Below the pieces are notes generated by a model. It was not told the origin of the DNA and did no database searches. It saw only the letters and a list, made by a program, of their open reading frames with translations. A stretch of 64,000 bases of DNA from Clostridia bacterium. GTDB taxonomy: Bacteria > Bacillota > Clostridia > Oscillospirales > CAG-272. The position numbers and the translations under genes were made by a program. The DNA lies in NCBI GenBank assembly GCA_017537175.1, contig JAFYLH010000016.1, positions 34,371 to 98,370 on the forward strand. The letters are read 5' to 3'. Below are positions 1 to 9,609 of this stretch, piece after piece (within the stretch, counting starts at the first letter, position 1; the number at the start of each line of letters is the position of its first letter).

Positions 1-622
1 TAAGAACAGAATATCTGCCGCCGATATCATCGGGAACTACAAATGTCTTATATCCCTTCTGATCAGCCAGCTGCTTAAGAGCACCTCTTGCCTTATCTGT
101 AGTAACATATATTCTTGAACGGGCACCCTCTTCGCCGTACTTGTTTTCAAGATATTCTCTGAATATTCTGAAAGCGATTGCAGGCTCGGTGGTCTTACCC
201 GACTTGGATATAACATTTACACATACATCCTTGCCCTCGCAGATATCAAAGAGCTCCTTCATCTGAGTTGATGAAATATTGTTACCCGAGAAGTATATCT
301 GAGGTGTGTCCTTTGTAAGGGTATTGTAAAGAGGGCTCTTGATGAACTCTATTGCAGCTCTTGCTCCAAGGTAGGAACCGCCGATACCGATCACGATAAG
401 CACATCACAGTCTTTTTTGATCTGCTCTGCAGCTTTTTTGATCTCATCATACTCCTCTGTTTTATATCTCAAAGGAAGGTCATACCAGCCTAAAAAGTCG
501 CTTCCCGCGCCGGTTCCTTCCTTTGTTGTTTTGTAAGCTGTTTCAACTTCACCCTTTATAGCCTTGATCTCGGCCTCTGAAACAAATTCAGAAAGGTAGC
601 TTTTGTTGATCCTTATTGCCAA
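1..622 (-). CDS. pgi: Glucose-6-phosphate isomerase, N-terminal part (cut by window edge)
   Basis: Interconverts glucose-6-phosphate and fructose-6-phosphate in glycolysis. Only the first 207 codons are in the window; the 3' end lies beyond base 1. The reading contains the sugar-phosphate isomerase stretch [15 protein letters not shown] and the phosphate-binding [13 protein letters not shown]. The start is a TTG at 622 (reading [13 protein letters not shown]), chosen because a GGAGGA ribosome binding site sits seven bases upstream (630-635) and no in-frame ATG begins the family's N-terminus. It follows the carboxypeptidase gene by about 40 bases, with no terminator seen between them, so it may be read from the same transcript. 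Confidence 0.93.
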   Translation of the reverse strand, partial: MAIRINKSYLSEFVSEAEIKAIKGEVETAYKTTKEGTGAGSDFLGWYDLPLRYKTEEYDEIKKAAEQIKKDCDVLIVIGIGGSYLGARAAIEFIKSPLYNTLTKDTPQIYFSGNNISSTQMKELFDICEGKDVCVNVISKSGKTTEPAIAFRIFREYLENKYGEEGARSRIYVTTDKARGALKQLADQKGYKTFVVPDDIGGRYSVL

Positions 623-663
623 TTCGTTGTCCTCCGTGGTGTTTTAAATATATATATTGTCGG

Positions 664-1803
664 TTATATCATAATTAATGCTTTTATAAGTCTTGATACA
701 ATGCCGAAATATGTCTCTTTTGCTATATCACAGGATGCTGTGATATTATCCTTATATATGCTTTCGCCTTCTAAGGTGTATTCGATATACCCGACAGTAT
801 CGCCTTTAAAGATAGGTGCGCGTATATCATCGTTGAGGGTTACCCTTCGTTCAACAAGCTCAAGCTTACTCTTGGGCAACACCTCTGTATAAGAAGGAAG
901 ATCAAAGGACGTATAATCCTGTGTTCCACCCTTTACATATTGATTTATAAGTATGTCAGAGTCAAAATTCACAATACCGTATGCCGCAAAGCCGTAGTCA
1001 AGAAGCTTCTTTGCAGCCTCATTTCGTATATCGCGGTTAGGTGCCTTCATAATTACAGCAATAAGCTGCATATCGTCCCGCTTGGCGGATGCTGATATAC
1101 AAAAGCCTGCAGCTGATGTTGAGCCTGTTTTGAGACCGTTTGCTCCCTTATAAAACCTTACAAGCCGGTTGGTGTTGGTCAACCCAAAGGCTCCGTCACG
1201 AACGCTGTCCATCCACACGGATGTATAGTCAAGAATCTCCGGAAATCGATTTATAAGCTCTCTGCTCATAATTGCAATATCACGGGCACTTGTGTAGTGC
1301 TCGGTGACCGTATCGTCAAGTCCGTTGGTATTTTCAAAGTTGGTGTTAGTCATTCCCAGCTCTTTTGCTTTGTCGTTCATCATGGCAACAAAGCCTTCTT
1401 CGCTTCCCGCAATATGCTCTGCCATTGCCACACAAGCATCATTTGCACTTGCCATTGTAATTGACTTGAGCATATCGGTAACAGAAAACTGCTCACCCTC
1501 TTTAAGATATACCTGAGAGCCACCCATTGATGCCGCATGAGCACTGGCGGTGACCATATCATCATAAGCAAGGTTACCCGCTTCTATTGCTTCCATTATA
1601 AGAAGAATTGTCATAATTTTTGTTACCGATGCGGGGATGTGCTTTTCGTCAGGGGAACGCTCCCACAACACCTTGCCGGTCGTTGACTCGATCAGTATTG
1701 CAGATGGGATACTGCTGTCGATCTCTACCTCTGCCGAAATATTGATACCCAGACAGATTATCGTAAGAGAGGCGACTAAAATGACACAAACAAATCTTTT
1801 CAT
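664..1803 (-). CDS. D-alanyl-D-alanine carboxypeptidase (DacF/PBP5 type)
   Basis: Removes the terminal D-Ala from peptidoglycan stem peptides outside the membrane. The 379-residue protein starts with a signal peptide (about 1-25) and has the three active-site motifs of the S11 serine peptidase family: SVTK (Ser59, Lys62), SAN (119-121) and KTG (225-227). A C-terminal PBP5-like beta domain follows, and the last residues (GIVSRLIKALIMI) look like the amphipathic membrane anchor of this family. I chose the ATG at 1803 over the GTG one codon upstream because AAGGAG lies eight bases before it. A strong promoter is visible at 1909-1937. Confidence 0.92.
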   Translation of the reverse strand: MKRFVCVILVASLTIICLGINISAEVEIDSSIPSAILIESTTGKVLWERSPDEKHIPASVTKIMTILLIMEAIEAGNLAYDDMVTASAHAASMGGSQVYLKEGEQFSVTDMLKSITMASANDACVAMAEHIAGSEEGFVAMMNDKAKELGMTNTNFENTNGLDDTVTEHYTSARDIAIMSRELINRFPEILDYTSVWMDSVRDGAFGLTNTNRLVRFYKGANGLKTGSTSAAGFCISASAKRDDMQLIAVIMKAPNRDIRNEAAKKLLDYGFAAYGIVNFDSDILINQYVKGGTQDYTSFDLPSYTEVLPKSKLELVERRVTLNDDIRAPIFKGDTVGYIEYTLEGESIYKDNITASCDIAKETYFGIVSRLIKALIMI

Positions 1804-1908
1804 CACATTAACTCCTTAGCTTTTAGTACAAGTTATGCAAAGAAGTGTACAAGTATGATGAAAATCAAACAGTAGAAAAGATAGTACTTCCCTATATACT
1901 GTTATTAT

Positions 1909-1937
1909 ATTTTACAATATTATGAACAGTTTGTCAA
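1909..1937 (-). promoter_or_regulatory. Sigma-A promoter of the carboxypeptidase gene
   Basis: Read on the minus strand, a perfect -35 TTGACA (1932-1937) is followed after 17 bases by TAAAAT (1909-1914). It lies just downstream of the terminator of the preceding gene and about 105 bases before the carboxypeptidase start. Confidence 0.7.
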
Positions 1938-1942
1938 CTGAT

Positions 1943-1976
1943 ATAATAAAAAAACACGGCAAATATGCCGTGTTTT
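1943..1976 (-). terminator. Rho-independent terminator after the DUF4430 lipoprotein gene
   Basis: An 11-bp perfect stem (1951-1961 with 1966-1976, sequence AAAACACGGCA) with a four-base loop is followed on the minus strand by a T-rich run. It closes the PBP1A-lipoprotein transcription unit. Confidence 0.88.
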
Positions 1977-1987
1977 CTCATTAAATT

Positions 1988-2416
1988 TTATGCAGCAGCT
2001 TCCTCAAGAGCAGCAAACTCGTCGATTGTCATATAACCCCAGGTAATAACATCGCCGTCGCTGATCTTTGCATTGACTGCACGACCGTTTGCGCCGTACA
2101 TATCGTCACCGATCTTGAAATCCCAGAAGGAATCGCCTTCGGTGTAATCGTTAACGGAAGCAATTGTTGTAGGGCTGTTGATGTTATCAAAGGTGATGTC
2201 AATGTCTGTGCTTTCTGCATAGATCTTTTCAACTGCATTGAGAACTGTGGGTTCATCGGCATTAACGGTAACTTCCTTTGTGTAGAACTCCTTACCTTCT
2301 GCCACAAACTTAACAGTTACTGTAACAGCGTTTTCGGAAGTTGCTCCACCGCCGCAAGCAGCGAGAACACAGGTTGCAAGAACAAGCGAAAGTACGAGTG
2401 CAATAATTTTTTTCAT
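1988..2416 (-). CDS. Small lipoprotein with a DUF4430-like domain
   Basis: A 142-residue secreted lipoprotein. The N-terminus MKKIIALVLSLVLATCVLAAC is a lipoprotein signal with the lipid-accepting cysteine at 21. The mature part (about 30-140) resembles DUF4430 / transcobalamin C-terminal-like domains: a beta-rich stretch, then SFWDFKIGDDMYG and a closing GDVITWGYM. In other bacteria such domains occur in surface and cobalamin-related proteins, but nothing here shows the ligand. It starts 39 bases after the PBP1A stop behind AGGAGG and ends at a strong terminator, so it is the last gene of that unit. Confidence 0.75.
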   Translation of the reverse strand: MKKIIALVLSLVLATCVLAACGGGATSENAVTVTVKFVAEGKEFYTKEVTVNADEPTVLNAVEKIYAESTDIDITFDNINSPTTIASVNDYTEGDSFWDFKIGDDMYGANGRAVNAKISDGDVITWGYMTIDEFAALEEAAA

Positions 2417-2455
2417 TTTTTATTCCTCCTATATATATTGCTTTACGCAATTAAA

Positions 2456-4867
2456 TTACTCTTGGTTTGGATCGTTGGAATCCGGTATAACCGTATCGGT
2501 TGTTGTTTGTGTATCTGTTGTATCAGTATCGGTACTGTCAATAACATCTGTAGTTTCGGTGGTGTCAAGTGTATCGGTTCCGATGGTAGTATCACCTGTC
2601 ACATCTGTATTGGCAGTGTCGGTTGAGGTAGTTGTTGTATCTGTGCTTGTATCCTTAGAGGTAGCAGAAGAACTGTCATCACCTTTATGAACATCACAAT
2701 ACTTTGTGGGTAAATTACCCTGCACAAAATAACCGGTCTGAACTCCCTCATCACAGCTCTTTGTAGCAAGCTTACCCGACTTAGAGCATACAGAAGCCTT
2801 TACAACACCGTCAGCTAATGTGAACTTTTCGATCTTTTCTCCGGAGTCGAATATAGGCTGATGAAGCTTTGCCATAATATCATCCCATATTGCAAGAGAG
2901 GGTGCTCTTGTTTCGGAGAAACCATTAAGGCTCATAGGCATTGCATATCCAAACCATACACCGCCTATATAATAGGGTGTGTAGCCCATAAACCATCGGT
3001 CACAGTCATCAGATGTAGTACCTGTCTTACCTGCTACATTGACTTTTGCGTCAATATTCATTCTTGAACCTGTACCGTAGCTGATAACACCCTGAAGGAT
3101 CTTGGTCATAATGCTTGCGTTCTGCTCGCTCATTACTATACTTGCCTGACCCGAATTATCAACAATAACATTTCCGTTACTGTCAAGGATCTTAATAACT
3201 GTACGGTTACCTGTGTAGATGCCCTTGTTGGCAAATATCTGATATGCGCTTGTAAGCTCTCTTACGGTAACACCGTAGTTCATACCGCCAAGTGCAAGAG
3301 CAGAAAGGTTTATATCTGTAAGAACAACGCCTGTATTGGTGGTATATTCACCAATTACACTTGTCATTCCCAGCTTGTTATGAACAAAATCATAGGAGTT
3401 TTCAAGACCCAGTTTTTGCAGTGTTCTTACCGATACTGTATTGACCGATCTTGCAACTGCGTCGTATATGGGCGTAGGTCCTCTGTATCCTGCGGGGTAG
3501 TTGGCAGGCCAATTACCCTTTACGGGAGCGTCGTTTATTAATGTTGAATAGTTAATAACACCATACTCAAGAGCAGGACCGTAAACCGCTACCGGCTTGA
3601 TCGACGAACCGGGAGAACGGGTGGTCTGGGTCGCGTAGTTAAGAATTCGGCTGGAGGTCTTTTCGCCTCTGCCGCCCACAAGACCGAGAATGTCACCTGT
3701 CTTTGGATCTATGACAACCATAGATGCCTCAGGCTGAACACCCTTATTGATAGTCGGGAAATTTGAAGGATCAACAAAATAATCCTCAAGGGTTTTCTGC
3801 ACAAAGGGATCCATTACGGTATAAATACGCAAACCGCCTGTGTAGATCATCTGGCTTGCAAGAGTCTCGCTGACGCCTGTATGCTCCACAAGAAGATCTA
3901 TTGTATCCTCAATAACAGCATCAGTATACCAAGAGGTCGTTGCACTTGTTGCAGAATTTCTTACATTTTCGCTGATTACAAGAGGAGTGTCGAGAGCGGT
4001 CTGGTACTCCTCGTCGGTAATCTTATCAAGCTCATGCATCTTCCAGAGGACAGTTTCTCTTCTATCGAGGTTGTTTTCCGGATTAACATAAGGATCATAT
4101 TTGTAAGGATATTTAGGAATAGCGGCAAGTGCGGCACACTCTGTCAAATTAAGCTCGGAAACATCCTTGTCAAAATAAGCATTTGCAGCCGCCTGTATAC
4201 CGTAACAATGCTCGGAAAGATAAATAGTATTGAGATACATCTCAAGTATCTCGGTCTTGTCCAGATTCTTTTCGAGCTCAAGCGCAGACATAATTTCGGA
4301 AACCTTACGCTGGATGGTAACCTCGTCATTACCTGTGACATTCTTGATAAGCTGCTGGGTTATTGTAGAACCGCCATAGCTGGATTTACCGATGGCAAAA
4401 TTAAGTGTCGCACCAAAGGTTCTCTTCCAGTCTACACCGCTATGTGTCCAAAAACGCTCGTCCTCTATAGATACAAACGCCTCGACAAGATATGTGGGGA
4501 TGTTATCATATGTGACCCAGGTTCTGTTTTCGCTGGAAAACAGCTGCTGATTTTCGATCTCAACAGGGGTTCCGATACGATTGGTTCGGTCTGAATAATC
4601 CATATAATAAATACGGGTTGTCATATCCTGGCTGGTCGTAAGCTTTTGTATCTCGGCAACATCGGCAACGCCGTCTACATAGTTGGTAATATATATACCG
4701 AACGCAACACCTACGATTATTACAGTTATCAGAGCAATAAGCAGGATAGTCATAATAGTGTTCAACAAATATGTCAACACCTTACCACCGACACGAAGAA
4801 CGATCCCACCGGAATGTGCGACCTCTTTGCCCCAATTGATTTTCACATTTTGATTACTATAAGCCAT
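2456..4867 (-). CDS. Class A penicillin-binding protein (PBP1A type), transglycosylase/transpeptidase
   Basis: Polymerises and cross-links peptidoglycan at the outer face of the membrane. The 803-residue protein has a short cytoplasmic tail, one membrane span (about 31-60), a GT51 glycosyltransferase domain with the catalytic EDERFW motif (from Glu135) and the GGSTITQQL motif, and a transpeptidase domain with SSIK (Ser421, Lys424), SVN and KTGTT. The last 75 residues are a low-complexity Thr/Ser/Asp tail, probably a disordered linker in the wall. The start has an AGAGGTGAT ribosome binding site. It lies directly downstream of dnaE, with a possible own promoter in the 91-base gap. Confidence 0.95.
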   Translation of the reverse strand: MAYSNQNVKINWGKEVAHSGGIVLRVGGKVLTYLLNTIMTILLIALITVIIVGVAFGIYITNYVDGVADVAEIQKLTTSQDMTTRIYYMDYSDRTNRIGTPVEIENQQLFSSENRTWVTYDNIPTYLVEAFVSIEDERFWTHSGVDWKRTFGATLNFAIGKSSYGGSTITQQLIKNVTGNDEVTIQRKVSEIMSALELEKNLDKTEILEMYLNTIYLSEHCYGIQAAANAYFDKDVSELNLTECAALAAIPKYPYKYDPYVNPENNLDRRETVLWKMHELDKITDEEYQTALDTPLVISENVRNSATSATTSWYTDAVIEDTIDLLVEHTGVSETLASQMIYTGGLRIYTVMDPFVQKTLEDYFVDPSNFPTINKGVQPEASMVVIDPKTGDILGLVGGRGEKTSSRILNYATQTTRSPGSSIKPVAVYGPALEYGVINYSTLINDAPVKGNWPANYPAGYRGPTPIYDAVARSVNTVSVRTLQKLGLENSYDFVHNKLGMTSVIGEYTTNTGVVLTDINLSALALGGMNYGVTVRELTSAYQIFANKGIYTGNRTVIKILDSNGNVIVDNSGQASIVMSEQNASIMTKILQGVISYGTGSRMNIDAKVNVAGKTGTTSDDCDRWFMGYTPYYIGGVWFGYAMPMSLNGFSETRAPSLAIWDDIMAKLHQPIFDSGEKIEKFTLADGVVKASVCSKSGKLATKSCDEGVQTGYFVQGNLPTKYCDVHKGDDSSSATSKDTSTDTTTTSTDTANTDVTGDTTIGTDTLDTTETTDVIDSTDTDTTDTQTTTDTVIPDSNDPNQE

Positions 4868-4896
4868 AAATTCGGATCACCTCTTTCTTTGATGGC

Positions 4897-4923
4897 ATTA
4901 TACTTAGTGTAATAATAACTCAA
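4897..4923 (-). promoter_or_regulatory. Possible promoter of the PBP1A gene
   Basis: Minus-strand TTGAGT (4918-4923), 15 bases, then a perfect TATAAT (4897-4902), 30 bases before the start codon. The spacing is shorter than ideal, so this is only a candidate. Confidence 0.35.
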
Positions 4924-4958
4924 TATTATGAACAGGATATGAATTATCGATAAATTCA

Positions 4959-7900
4959 CTACCTTAATACTATATTTTCACTACCCAATATTTCTATAAG
5001 CTCATTAATTACAAAATTTGTAGGAGATATACCCCTGTCGGATATGTTAAGGTATTTGTTCTTTGATTTATCGTAGTACACTACCTTACAGCTGCCCGAG
5101 AATATATCAACCAACGCCAAAGACCGCTTGAACTGAGTGCAGTCGAAAGAATCTACTCTCAAATATAAGGTCTTTTGATCGGTTGCTTTGACAGTATTCT
5201 TTGCTTTGGTAATTATACTCTCTGCGCTTTCTGCTATAACCTTAGGGTATTCATCCTCTTTTTGGGTTACCCTGCCCTTTATTATTAACGGCGAGTCGGT
5301 AACAAAGAGCTCTCTTTTACCAAGAAAGAGAACGGTAAATACAATGACCTCTATCTCAGCTGTGTCATCCTCGATAGTTACAAAAGCCATTTCCTTTCCG
5401 CTGCGGGTAGTCTTTCGCGTCACACCGTTGACTATACCGCATAAGGTTACAGATTCGTCATCCTTGCTCTCTGTTATAACATTCATTATTGGGGTAGTGT
5501 TTATACTCGAAATTATATCCTTGTATTCGTCAATCAAATGTCCCGAAAAGCATAGCCCGGAAACCTCGCGCTCAAGAGCCAGCTTTTCCTTAAGGGTAAA
5601 GTCGGGTAAAGAGGGATACTCGACATTGTCACTTCTTTGCATACTACCGAACAGATCGACCTGTCCGGTCATTGTACTGCGATACCTTTCGGTGCACAGA
5701 TCGATGATCTTTTCATAAACAGCAAGAAGAGAGCTTCGGTTAACACCCAAAGAATCAAAGGCTCCGCTTTTTATAAGTGACTCTACCTGTCGTTTATTCA
5801 TATCCTTGCCCACCATTCTTTCAACAAAATCAGCAAAGGATAAGAACTGACCCGATCTCCTTTCTTCGATCAGATCGTTTACAAAGGTTATACCAACATT
5901 GCGTAAGGCAAGCATTCCGTATCTTATATTACCGTCATCAGTTACGGTAAAATTGAGTCCGCTTGTATTGATATCGGGAGACAGGAGCTTGATGCCGAGC
6001 TTTTTAGCATCGTTGACATACAGAGCAGTCTTGGTTACATCACCTAAAACAGAGGTCAGAAGAGATGCCATATAATAGGATGTATAGTTAGCCTTGAGAT
6101 ATGCGGTTCTGTAGGATACAAAGGCATATCCTGCGGCATGGGCTTTTTTAAATCCGTAGTCGGAAAATCCTGTCATATCCTCAAAAAGAGCTTCGGCATC
6201 ATTGCGGTCTGCACCAAGAGCGACCGCACCGCTTATAAAGTTATCCCGTTCTGCGGCAATAACATCAGCCTTTTTCTTGGATATTGCTCTGCGGACAATA
6301 TCGGCCTTTCCGTAGCTATAGCCTGCTATGGCTCTGAATATCTCCATAACCTGCTCCTGATAAACGATACAGCCGTATGTCTCGTCAAGTATGGGAGCAA
6401 GTGCGGGTAGTGTGTATTTGATTTTAGAGGGATCGGCTGAGTTTTGGATATATTTATCAATGAACTTTGCAGGTCCCGGTCTGTAGAGTGCAATCGCACT
6501 CATAATATGGCGTATGGTAGACGGTCTGTATCGGGAAAGCATCTGCTTCATACCCGAGGATTCAAGCTGAAATACGCCGTCGGTCTTCCCTGCCGATAAA
6601 AGCTCGTAGGTATTCTTATCATCAAGAGGTATCTTTGTCAGATCAAAGGACTTGTCCTTTGCCTGTATCATCTTGACGGTATCATCGATAACGGTAAGAT
6701 ACCTGATACCAAGGAAATCAAATTTAAGAAGACCAAGGGATGCTATATCGTTCATATTGTACTGAGTCAGCACATCATCGCCGCTGGTAGCCAAAGGGAC
6801 ATATTCGTAAATAGGCTTATCACATATAACCACACCTGCAGCATGTGTTGAGATGTTTTTTGGCATACCCTCGACCTGCCGTGAATAATTCAACAGCTTG
6901 CGCACGGTCTCGTTGCTGTCGGTCATTTTTTTAATTTCGGGCATACGCAGAACATCGTCTATGGTGATCTTCTTTTCCCTCGGGATCATTTTTACGATCT
7001 GGTCCACATCCGAATAAGGCATACCCAATGCCTTTCCCACACTGCGTATGGCAGCCCTTGGTGCAAGGGTTCCAAAGGTGATTATCTGACAAACGCGGTC
7101 ACTTCCGTATTTATTTTTAACATAATTTATAACATCGGGTCTCTTTGTGTCAGAAAAGTCGATGTCAAAATCAGGCATACTGACTCTCTCGGGATTAAGA
7201 AATGCATCGAACAAAAGTCCGTATTCGAGAGAATCGACCTCGGTTATATTTATAAGATACGCAACAAGACTTCCCGCACCCGAGCCTCGTCCGGGAGAGG
7301 TGGGGATATCGTTGTTACGGGCATAATTGACAAAATCGGCAACTATAAGAAAATACTCGGCATAGCCCATTGAGCAGATTATATTAAGCTCGTAATTTAT
7401 GCGTGCCTCGTATTCTTCCTTTGATATACGGTCAAAACGGATATCCCCTCTTGCAGCCTTATCATTAAATCCGTCAAGTGTAAGCTTTTTAAGATATTGC
7501 TCGGCGCTAAGGCTTGAGTCAAAGGATATCTTAGGATAAATATATTTAGAAAAATCAAATTCAAAATTACATTTATCAGCGATCTTTACGGTATTTTCTA
7601 TGGCTTCGGGATACAAGGAGAAGAGGGCTCTCATTTTTGCTTCATCTTTGAAGTAATACTCGTCCGATTCAAATCCCAGGGGATTGCTTTCGGACACAAC
7701 ATTATTTGTCTGCATGCAGACAAGCACATTCTGAAGCTCAGAGTCCTTCTTTTTTATATAATGTACATCGTTGGTTGCAACAAGAGGAATCGAATATATT
7801 CTGGAAATATCAACAATTGCAGGGATAACCTGCTTTTCTTCTGCTATTCCGTGATCCTGTATTTCAAGATAAAAATCCTCACCGAAAAGAGCTTTCAATT

Positions 7901-8381
7901 CTGATGCGTGCTTTTGTGCTTCGATGATATTGTTTTTAAGGATAAGCTGGGGTATTTTTCCCCCAAGACAGCCGGAAAGACATATGAGTCCCTCAGAGTG
8001 ACGGGACAAAAGCTCCATATCTATACGGGGCTTTTGATAAAAGCCGTCGGTATAGCTTTTAGAGACCATATAAATAAGATTCTTGTAGCCGACTGCATTT
8101 TTACAAAGAAGCACAAGGTGATAGTAGGGATTGCCGTCGGTTGCCGAGCGCTCTGTCATATCCCCGGGGGCAAGATACACCTCACAGCCTATTATAGGCT
8201 TGACCCCTACATCCTTACAGGCTTTGTAAAACTCAACAGCACCGTACATTGCACCGTGGTCGGTGAGCGCAACAGCATCCATACCCATAGCAAGAGCATA
8301 AGCAGGAATAGCCTTGATACGGCATGCGCCGTCAAGTAGACTGTATTCGCTGTGCAGATGCAAATGTACAAAGCCTGACAT
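4959..8381 (-). CDS. dnaE: DNA polymerase III alpha subunit
   Basis: Catalytic subunit of a C-family replicative DNA polymerase, 1140 residues, the usual DnaE1 length. In order: an N-terminal PHP domain opening with HLHSEYSLLDGA, the polymerase core with the catalytic aspartates in PDFDIDF, the finger and helix-hairpin-helix region (KRQVESLIKSGAFDSLG), and a C-terminal OB-fold (VTLCGIVNGVTRKTTRSGKE). The start codon follows the whiA stop by two bases, and GGAGAG at the end of whiA serves as ribosome binding site, so the two are translationally linked. In Firmicutes this enzyme works beside PolC; polC is not in the window. Confidence 0.97.
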   Translation of the reverse strand: MSGFVHLHLHSEYSLLDGACRIKAIPAYALAMGMDAVALTDHGAMYGAVEFYKACKDVGVKPIIGCEVYLAPGDMTERSATDGNPYYHLVLLCKNAVGYKNLIYMVSKSYTDGFYQKPRIDMELLSRHSEGLICLSGCLGGKIPQLILKNNIIEAQKHASELKALFGEDFYLEIQDHGIAEEKQVIPAIVDISRIYSIPLVATNDVHYIKKKDSELQNVLVCMQTNNVVSESNPLGFESDEYYFKDEAKMRALFSLYPEAIENTVKIADKCNFEFDFSKYIYPKISFDSSLSAEQYLKKLTLDGFNDKAARGDIRFDRISKEEYEARINYELNIICSMGYAEYFLIVADFVNYARNNDIPTSPGRGSGAGSLVAYLINITEVDSLEYGLLFDAFLNPERVSMPDFDIDFSDTKRPDVINYVKNKYGSDRVCQIITFGTLAPRAAIRSVGKALGMPYSDVDQIVKMIPREKKITIDDVLRMPEIKKMTDSNETVRKLLNYSRQVEGMPKNISTHAAGVVICDKPIYEYVPLATSGDDVLTQYNMNDIASLGLLKFDFLGIRYLTVIDDTVKMIQAKDKSFDLTKIPLDDKNTYELLSAGKTDGVFQLESSGMKQMLSRYRPSTIRHIMSAIALYRPGPAKFIDKYIQNSADPSKIKYTLPALAPILDETYGCIVYQEQVMEIFRAIAGYSYGKADIVRRAISKKKADVIAAERDNFISGAVALGADRNDAEALFEDMTGFSDYGFKKAHAAGYAFVSYRTAYLKANYTSYYMASLLTSVLGDVTKTALYVNDAKKLGIKLLSPDINTSGLNFTVTDDGNIRYGMLALRNVGITFVNDLIEERRSGQFLSFADFVERMVGKDMNKRQVESLIKSGAFDSLGVNRSSLLAVYEKIIDLCTERYRSTMTGQVDLFGSMQRSDNVEYPSLPDFTLKEKLALEREVSGLCFSGHLIDEYKDIISSINTTPIMNVITESKDDESVTLCGIVNGVTRKTTRSGKEMAFVTIEDDTAEIEVIVFTVLFLGKRELFVTDSPLIIKGRVTQKEDEYPKVIAESAESIITKAKNTVKATDQKTLYLRVDSFDCTQFKRSLALVDIFSGSCKVVYYDKSKNKYLNISDRGISPTNFVINELIEILGSENIVLR

Positions 8382-8383
8382 AT

Positions 8384-9235
8384 TTACTCTCCGTTTTCTG
8401 AAAATTCTACGATTTTTTTAAGCCTGTGGTTTAACCCCGATTTGGTTATTTTAGGTTCGTGCATATCCGCAAGATCGGATAATGACATATCCGGGAACGC
8501 AAGTCTTAGTCCCGCTGTTTCCTGAAGGGGTTTGGGTAACAGCTGTATCCTGTTGTCATCCTGCAGCTTCAAAATTGCATCAATATGAGTTTTTGTAGCC
8601 GCAATTGATTTTTTTATATTGGCGGTATCGCAGTTATTGGCGCGGTTGACATCGTTGCGGATCTCCCTTTTGATCTTTTCGTTCATCAGGGTAAAGGCAG
8701 CATTCATAGCACCTATATAGTTTAAAAAATCCTCTATGCTTTCGCTTTCCTTTATGTAGATAACATTATCCTTGCCGCGGACCGTTGTTTTGAAGTTGAG
8801 ATTCATACCGCAAAGGCGATCCTCAAGCTCCTTGCCGTCTCTTTTAAAGCGCAGCTCCAGCCTGTAGGAAGCATCGGGAGAATTGACACTTCCGCAGGCG
8901 ATAAATATACCCCGTATATAATGAGCCTGACACTTATTGCATTGCTTGAATTTATAACGGTCCCGCGCTAAAGCACCAAGAGTATCGAAATCGCTGATTG
9001 TCAGCAAAAAACCGCCCGAATGATAATCGATATCGCAAACGCCCCCGTAGCACTCAAGCAGTAAGCGCTCCATAAGTGTTACCACCTCCTCACATTCGGA
9101 GAAGAAGGTGATATCGCTGATGCCGAATTTTGCTCCGTAGAACATCATTCCGTACATCAGGGACTTTTTACAGCAAAGTGATTTTGTGTGGAGCTCGGTA
9201 AGCGAGATCTTGGTTTGTAAAGAAAATGAAATCAT
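8384..9235 (-). CDS. whiA: WhiA family DNA-binding protein
   Basis: A 283-residue member of the WhiA family, which combines an N-terminal LAGLIDADG homing-endonuclease-like fold without nuclease activity with a C-terminal helix-turn-helix. The C-terminus (LSDLADMHEPKITKSGLNHR) matches the conserved WhiA DNA-binding motif. WhiA controls sporulation-related genes in Streptomyces and affects cell division and chromosome segregation in Bacillus. It starts at an ATG overlapping the stop of the RapZ-like gene. The usual neighbour yvcK is missing between them. Confidence 0.92.
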   Translation of the reverse strand: MISFSLQTKISLTELHTKSLCCKKSLMYGMMFYGAKFGISDITFFSECEEVVTLMERLLLECYGGVCDIDYHSGGFLLTISDFDTLGALARDRYKFKQCNKCQAHYIRGIFIACGSVNSPDASYRLELRFKRDGKELEDRLCGMNLNFKTTVRGKDNVIYIKESESIEDFLNYIGAMNAAFTLMNEKIKREIRNDVNRANNCDTANIKKSIAATKTHIDAILKLQDDNRIQLLPKPLQETAGLRLAFPDMSLSDLADMHEPKITKSGLNHRLKKIVEFSENGE

Positions 9236-9609
9236 TATTGCTTCTCACAATCACGGTTATATAAGGTCACATCATAGCCCAGCTCACGGAAATACTCCGC
9301 CGCTCTTCTTGCAAAGGATACCGAACGGTGCTTTCCTCCCGTGCAGGCATAAGCTAAGGTAAAGCTTTCTTTTTCAAGTGTATCGGCAAGCTCTATGAGC
9401 TGTCTTGCGGTAGTAACAGAGGGCATAAAGAATTCTTCGGCAGCCTCATCCGAGAAGACATATTCATATACTTCGTCGCAGAGTCCGTTTTTATCCCTTA
9501 ATTCATCAACATAATAAGGATTTTTAAAGCCTCTGACATCATAAAGAATATTTACATCATCATATCCTCCGTGCTTGAAGCCAAAGGACATAACGGTAAG
9601 CTTAATCAA
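9235..9609 (-). CDS. Free-standing RapZ C-terminal domain protein
   Basis: A 124-residue protein that matches only the C-terminal half of RapZ/YvcJ: KLTVMSFGFKHGGY, YDVRGFKNPYY and the hallmark ACTGGKHRSV. The N-terminal P-loop ATPase domain of a normal RapZ of about 290 residues is absent; the preceding DNA is murB. In E. coli the C-terminal domain binds RNA and senses glucosamine-6-phosphate. The start is a TTG at 9609 because it keeps the first beta strand of the domain and has AGGT upstream; it overlaps the murB stop by eight bases. It ends by overlapping whiA, the usual partner of rapZ. Confidence 0.85.
   Translation of the reverse strand: MIKLTVMSFGFKHGGYDDVNILYDVRGFKNPYYVDELRDKNGLCDEVYEYVFSDEAAEEFFMPSVTTARQLIELADTLEKESFTLAYACTGGKHRSVSFARRAAEYFRELGYDVTLYNRDCEKQ

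Noticed and set aside
3881..4594. Plus-strand reading frame of 237 codons opposite the PBP1A gene
   Set aside because: Antisense to a full-length PBP1A with all catalytic motifs; no ribosome binding site or recognisable domain.
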